Shown here piece by piece: positions 6,026-9,247 of a stretch of DNA of 9,247 bases. Made by a program: the position numbers and the translations under genes. The notes beneath the pieces were generated by a model. The model made no database searches, was not told where the DNA came from, and saw only the letters and a list, made by a program, of their open reading frames with translations. Origin of the DNA: Desulfatirhabdium butyrativorans (GTDB lineage Bacteria; Desulfobacterota; Desulfobacteria; Desulfobacterales; JAIFKL01); the NCBI GenBank assembly GCA_022736535.1, contig DZCT01000193.1:1-9247 (forward strand), read 5' to 3'. Each line of letters starts with the position of its first letter. The first letter of the stretch is position 1.

Positions 6026-6640
6026 TTACTCCGTCAGTATTGTCGGGGAAAGTGCGGATAAAGTCTCCCGCTCTCTGTCAGAAAGTCCGGAAACCATATC
6101 CGCCGCCGTATAAGGAAACAGCCGGATAAGCGTCAGTCCGAAGGATTTTGCAAACAGCGTTTCCAATTCTTCATTTGCCGCTTTCTGATTGGAAAAAAAA
6201 CACAGGGAAGCATTTTCATAACGCCATACCAGATCATAAATGCTCGGCGTTGCAGGCACACGCAGACTCAGATCACGGATGATCTGTTCTTTGATTGCCT
6301 GCTTTTCATTTCGTGACAGCCGCTCCCGCCCGGTTTCGGCAAGGCGTTTTTCGGTCTCACGGGTATAAAGCTTTTTTACAACTTTTGACGGTATCTGTTT
6401 TTTATCAATTCTCAGGGAAAAAATCAAATATTCTCCGACAGCAAAGGAAGAGCCTTCAAAATCGGGTTTGAAAGGATTTTCATAAGATGTCCATCCGGCT
6501 GTTTTTTCGGAAACATCGTTATCTATTTCCGTCAGGGTATTTTTTCCGAGTCCGTCTGCAATTGCTTCCAAAACAGGTTCTTGCATTCTGCCGACGACGT
6601 GATAGCGTGTTGCAGATACAGAAGCTGATGACAGTCCCAT
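6026..6640 (-). CDS. rdgC: RdgC-like recombination-associated protein (N-terminal half)
   Basis: 204 aa from Met at 6638-6640. RdgC is a DNA-binding ring protein that modulates RecA-dependent recombination (E. coli knowledge). Here MGLSSASVSATRYHVVG, a GW at 49-50 followed by PFKPDFEGSSF, LIFSLRIDKKQIPSKVVKK (72-90), a charged helix with RLSRNEKQAIKEQII (107-121), LRVPATPSIYDLVW and NQKAANEELETLF (151-163) match the RdgC N-terminal half, including the K.EKDSLKDEV-like segment. E. coli RdgC is about 303 aa, so the C-terminal half is missing from this gene and seems to be the next one. A longer start at 6730 is rejected: it has no ribosome site and overlaps a promoter-like TTGACA. GGAG lies 6 nt before the chosen ATG. 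Known length variation in delta-proteobacterial RdgC cannot be checked here. Confidence 0.75.
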   Translation of the reverse strand: MGLSSASVSATRYHVVGRMQEPVLEAIADGLGKNTLTEIDNDVSEKTAGWTSYENPFKPDFEGSSFAVGEYLIFSLRIDKKQIPSKVVKKLYTRETEKRLAETGRERLSRNEKQAIKEQIIRDLSLRVPATPSIYDLVWRYENASLCFFSNQKAANEELETLFAKSFGLTLIRLFPYTAADMVSGLSDRERETLSALSPTILTE

Positions 6641-6709
6641 AAGATGCTCCGAGTTATAAAAAATTAGAATTTTCCTGTCTGCAAAGTTTCTCAGGCAGTT
6701 CCGCAAATA

Positions 6710-6737
6710 TTTATCCTTAAAATATATCATTTGTCAA
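6710..6737 (-). promoter_or_regulatory. Candidate promoter for the rdgC-like operon
   Basis: Minus strand TTGACA (6732-6737, perfect -35) with a 16-nt spacer to GATAAA (6710-6715, 4 of 6 to the -10 consensus). The predicted start of transcription is near 6703, leaving about a 60-nt leader before the GGAG/ATG at 6640. Its position supports the short rdgC start and suggests a unit of rdgC, the C-terminal-half gene and possibly dnaN. Confidence 0.5.
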
Positions 6738-6783
6738 AACAGTAATCAAGGATAAAGCTGTAAAAACGTCTGCATCAGTGTCT

Positions 6784-6966
6784 GTTTCTCGCAAAGGGCG
6801 CAAAGGGCGCAGAGAAAAGAGACCCTTCGCTACGCTCAGGGTGACAGAGGCGGGGAGCGGCGCTCAGGGTGACGGGGCGAACTGTCATTCTGAGCGGAGC
6901 GAAGAATCTCTTTTTTTACAACACTGCTTTTATTTCTTTGCGTTCTTAGCGTTCTTAGCGAGAAAC
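6784..6966. repeat. Dispersed palindromic repeat, copy 1
   Basis: About 183 bp with related inverted ends: GTTTCTCGCAAAGGGCGC at the left and TTCTTAGCGAGAAAC at the right. Inside, GAGACCCTTCGCTACGCTC plus AGGGTGAC pairs imperfectly with GTCATTCTGAGCGGAGC plus GAAGAATCTC, forming a long hairpin. The CTCAGGGTGAC motif occurs twice (6835 and 6863, 28 bp apart). One frame reads CHSERSEES, a peptide often seen in over-called ORFs over this repeat type. No transposase is present, so it is MITE- or REP-like (inference). Confidence 0.9.
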
Positions 6967-6976
6967 CTTTTATTTA

Positions 6977-7209
6977 TTTCTCGCAAAGGGCGCAAAGGGC
7001 GCAGAGAAAAGAGACCCTTCGCTTCGCTCAGGGTGACAGGGGTGGGGAAGCGGCGCTCAGGGTGACAGGGGGTGGGGAAGCGGCGCTCAGGGTGACAGGG
7101 GTGGGGAAGCGGCGCTCAGGGTGACAGGGCGAACTGTCATTCTGAGCGGAGCGAAGAATCTCTTTTTTTACAACACTGCTTTTTTATCTTAGCGCTCTTT
7201 GCGAGAAAC
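6977..7209. repeat. Dispersed palindromic repeat, copy 2, with internal expansion
   Basis: About 233 bp, in the same orientation as copy 1 and 10 bp from it. The left end TTTCTCGCAAAGGGCGC and right end CTTTGCGAGAAAC are inverted. The CTCAGGGTGACAGG motif occurs four times (7027, 7056, 7086, 7115) with 29-30 bp spacing, compared with two in copy 1, which accounts for most of the length difference. The copy ends 5 bp before the stop codon of the next gene, so transcripts of that gene would carry the hairpin in their 3' end. Confidence 0.9.
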
Positions 7210-7214
7210 CGTTT

Positions 7215-8909
7215 TTACAATCCCTGTGAGTTCAATATTTTTTCCAAAATAATCTTTGTTATCATATAAGTAGGACGCACGCCTTCTTTTCCCATGCTGC
7301 CCGAAGCCAGCGTCTGTCCGCTGATGAGCGGATTGTCAGAGGCATAATAGGCGTAGCGCACTTTCACGTCGCCGGAAATGTGTCCCCGAATCATAGCGGC
7401 ATTGATTGCCCGCTGATAATGTCCGCCCTCCATTTCCAATCCCACGGCTTTCCATGAGGTTTTCTGAAATTTCTCAAGCACATCCCTGTTCTGAAGCGAG
7501 GTTCCCAGCACCGTGACAATCACGCCGGTATAAACCGTTACGGAATCGTCAAAATCCGTTTCTTTCAGATCATTATAAACAATGTAATTGTGGGGCGTGC
7601 CTTCCAGAACATGGGCAGTGGCAAGCATGATGTCCCCTTTTTTGCCGGGCAGAATGCCTGCTTTTCCCATAATTGATATGGATTTAACGGGAAATTTTAT
7701 CGCTGCATCTGAATGGCGGAAGGGCGACAAAAGCTCATCCATGGCTTCAAAAGCCTGTGTTCCGAAAGCATAATCCATGACGAGAATCACCGGCTTTTCC
7801 GATTCCGCATCCGGGAGATTTGCATGAAAATCAGGATGCAGCATGACATTTCCCAGCAAAGCCGTGTCAATCAACTGGCAGTCAATATGCGTTCCGGATG
7901 CGTCCGGAATTTCATGAAAGCCGTGTTCCCGCGCATAAGTTTTCACCCTGTCTTCCCTGTCTCTGAGCAGATGAAAAAGATTGTAAATATCCCCGTATGC
8001 CGAGTTTTGAGCCTCTGAATTGACAGCCGAATATCCGTAAACACTGTTGACCACACTGTGAAGATTTGCACTGATGATATGAAGGGGCCGGTTCTGCAAT
8101 CCGAGAGCGACAAGTTTTTCCTTTATCGTGTTTGCCCATTTTCGTGAATATGTATGATGCCCGATCATTTCCTTCAGGGAAGGGGTGAAATAGACCAGCA
8201 GTTCATTCTCTTTTGCTGCAAGTTCCTCATCTGCGCGTTTTCCGAGACTGTAAACAATTCGGAACAGTCCCCGATTGCTGTTAAATTCCTGCCTGTTTTT
8301 TTCCAGATAGTTATAAGTGTCTTTAGTTTCATGGTAAGTTCTGCCTAATATGATGCTCAGATTCCATATCGCCTGATCTAATTCGCTTCCCTGGGGTTCA
8401 TGACCCTTTTGCACAATTTTTTCAAGTTCAAGCCATTCTTTAGTGACATGTCCCCCTTCGCTTTTCATCTGATTTCTGATCTTTTCCGCCTCGATATTGA
8501 GAAAGGTGATGTGTGTCAGAATATCGTAAATCTCGCTCAGTCCCCTTGAGATGACAAAGCAGATTTCTTTTTCATTCACAATGTACGAGGTTCTTCTCCG
8601 TTTCAGCGGCTCGATTTTTTCAAAGGAAGTGTCGTCCAGATTTTCCTGAGCGGTCAGGATGATTCGGGTACAGCTTTCAATTCCTTTCGGAAGCCTGTCT
8701 ATGACGTATTCCAGTCCTTTGAGTTCGATGATTCTCGGATCATTCATGGTGCCGTAAATTTCAGGGCTGAACATTTTCAAGGCTTCCGTAAGCGTCTGAC
8801 CGGACCTGCCGGAAGGCTTGTAATAACCGCGCAACGCAAGGGCGTCCGCGGTGGTTTTAAAGATTCTGATGGCGATTCTTGCCCGCTGGGATTTGCTTAA
8901 TTCTTCCAT
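7215..8909 (-). CDS. Conserved protein with nucleoside-phosphorylase-like C-terminus
   Basis: 564 aa from Met at 8907-8909, chosen because AGGAGG lies 9 nt upstream; an in-frame ATG at 8927 overlaps that ribosome site and has none of its own. No signal peptide or membrane segment is seen. The N-terminal part has RGYYKPSGRSGQ (27-38), SPEIYGTMNDPRI (48-60) and YVIDRLPKGIESC (68-80). The C-terminal third has MDYAFGTQAFEAMDELL, GKAGILPGKKGDIMLAT (415-431), GLEMEGGHY (490-498) and YYASDNPL (521-528). These resemble the GxAGxL..GD, VEMEA and late-Asp motifs of PNP/UDP phosphorylase and nucleosidase folds, so ribosyl-base chemistry is possible (inference). The whole protein may belong to an unknown-function family (perhaps DUF6909, uncertain memory). 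It is flanked by repeats on both sides and is probably monocistronic. Confidence 0.8.
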   Translation of the reverse strand: MEELSKSQRARIAIRIFKTTADALALRGYYKPSGRSGQTLTEALKMFSPEIYGTMNDPRIIELKGLEYVIDRLPKGIESCTRIILTAQENLDDTSFEKIEPLKRRRTSYIVNEKEICFVISRGLSEIYDILTHITFLNIEAEKIRNQMKSEGGHVTKEWLELEKIVQKGHEPQGSELDQAIWNLSIILGRTYHETKDTYNYLEKNRQEFNSNRGLFRIVYSLGKRADEELAAKENELLVYFTPSLKEMIGHHTYSRKWANTIKEKLVALGLQNRPLHIISANLHSVVNSVYGYSAVNSEAQNSAYGDIYNLFHLLRDREDRVKTYAREHGFHEIPDASGTHIDCQLIDTALLGNVMLHPDFHANLPDAESEKPVILVMDYAFGTQAFEAMDELLSPFRHSDAAIKFPVKSISIMGKAGILPGKKGDIMLATAHVLEGTPHNYIVYNDLKETDFDDSVTVYTGVIVTVLGTSLQNRDVLEKFQKTSWKAVGLEMEGGHYQRAINAAMIRGHISGDVKVRYAYYASDNPLISGQTLASGSMGKEGVRPTYMITKIILEKILNSQGL

Positions 8910-8933
8910 ATTCAATATCCTCCTCATTCACCG

Positions 8934-9156
8934 GCTTCGCCGTGTTCCGGAGTGCGAAAATAAGCGAAGCGTTTTTCGCAAGGCATTCAATATGTTTATC
9001 ATTCATCAAGCTTCGCCGTGTTCCGGAGTGTGTTCCGGAGTGCGAAAATAAGCGAAGCGTTTTTCGCAAGGCATTCAATATGTTTATCATTCATCAAGCT
9101 TCGCCGTGTTCCGGAGTGTGTTCCGGAGTGCGAAAATAAGCGAAGCGTTTTTCGCA
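8934..9156. repeat. Tandem repeat, 76/88-bp units
   Basis: Units beginning GCTTCGCCGTGTTCCGGAGT start at 8934, 9010 and 9098; the third is truncated at 9156. Unit 1 is 76 bp and unit 2 is 88 bp; units 2 and 3 carry a duplicated 12-bp GTGTTCCGGAGT. Each unit can fold GCGAAAA/TTTTCGC and GCTTCGC/GCGAAGC stems. A spacer with GGCATTCAATATGTTTATC joins the units. It lies 25 bp upstream of the start of the 564-aa gene, in its leader region. I see no convincing promoter inside it. Confidence 0.92.
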
Positions 9157-9247
9157 ACATGCGGAAAAAACGCTTCGCCTGCTGAGGTTGCTGCAACTGC
9201 TGAATATTTAAAAAACTCGTGAAAGATTCATCTGTATCTGTTGTATT
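8999..9247 (-). CDS. Possible 3' end of a gene entering from the right edge
   Basis: A frame with no stop runs from the right window edge to a stop at 8999-9001, 82 codons. The first part reads NTTDTDESFTSFLNIQQLQQ and looks like ordinary coding sequence. From about 9178 onward the frame passes through the hairpin and tandem repeat, giving SHSGTHSGTRRSLMNDKH and similar. No ATG precedes the repeat within the window. It may be a real C-terminus extended by repeat insertion, or chance; only sequence beyond the edge can decide. Confidence 0.2.
   Translation of the reverse strand, partial: NTTDTDESFTSFLNIQQLQQPQQAKRFFRMLRKTLRLFSHSGTHSGTRRSLMNDKHIECLAKNASLIFALRNTLRNTAKLDE
9140..9178 (-). terminator. 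Strong hairpin at the repeat edge, possible terminator
   Basis: Perfect 13-bp arms GCGAAGCGTTTTT (9140-9152) and AAAAACGCTTCGC (9166-9178), with a further CGC/GCG pair inside the loop. On the minus strand the stem is followed by TTATTTTCGC, a loose T-rich tail. It could end a transcript entering from the right and isolate the 564-aa gene. It may equally be just a repeat palindrome. Confidence 0.4.

Noticed and set aside
6641..6730. Extra 30-residue N-terminus for the rdgC-like gene
   Set aside because: No ribosome site before 6730, a promoter-like TTGACA over the start, and a strong GGAG-ATG at 6640 where RdgC similarity begins.
6778..7065. 95-aa plus-strand open frame reading CHSERSEES
   Set aside because: It is wholly inside the dispersed palindromic repeats and its peptide is a translation of the repeat.
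8851..9139. Short plus- and minus-strand open frames over the right-hand tandem repeat
   Set aside because: They consist of repeat units or overlap the start of the 564-aa gene; only the minus frame open to the right edge is kept, at low confidence.

Overview
This 9.2-kb window looks like a chromosomal replication and repair neighbourhood of a large-genome, repeat-rich delta-proteobacterium, most likely a Desulfobacterales-type sulfate reducer. That assignment rests on the Gram-negative-length GyrB, the RdgC form, the beta clamp and the repeat families, all judged by eye. All supported genes are on the minus strand, so transcription runs from right to left: a 564-aa conserved protein, an RdgC-like pair, dnaN, a colicin-D-like toxin/immunity pair, and gyrB.

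Right part (7215-9247): a conserved protein whose C-terminal third resembles nucleoside phosphorylases, preceded by a short tandem repeat (8934-9156) with a strong hairpin. An open frame runs in from the right edge across that repeat. Middle (6641-7214): two copies of a dispersed palindromic repeat with inverted ends, one carrying an expanded internal 29-30 bp tandem repeat. Then come two short genes matching the N- and C-terminal halves of RdgC, a perfect 28-bp palindrome, and dnaN (beta sliding clamp).

Between dnaN and gyrB is a foreign-looking, AT-rich block (about 33% G+C in the rows I counted, against about 56% in gyrB). It encodes a bare colicin-D-type tRNA nuclease domain with no delivery domains, coupled by an ATGA stop/start overlap to a colicin-D-type immunity protein. 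A perfect 35-bp palindrome separates it from dnaN, and only 29 nt separate it from gyrB. gyrB itself is interrupted in its TOPRIM catalytic domain by a 161-aa mini-intein closely resembling the cyanobacterial GyrB intein.

Left end (1-343): a dense array of eight 30-bp palindromic units plus a half unit, alternating between two core sequences and continuing to the left edge of the window.

Functionally the core genes concern DNA topology and replication (GyrB, DnaN, RdgC-like). The toxin/immunity pair and the intein are additions lodged among or inside these essential genes. The most notable observation is the orphan anticodon-nuclease/immunity module between dnaN and gyrB; the mini-intein and the apparent split RdgC come next.
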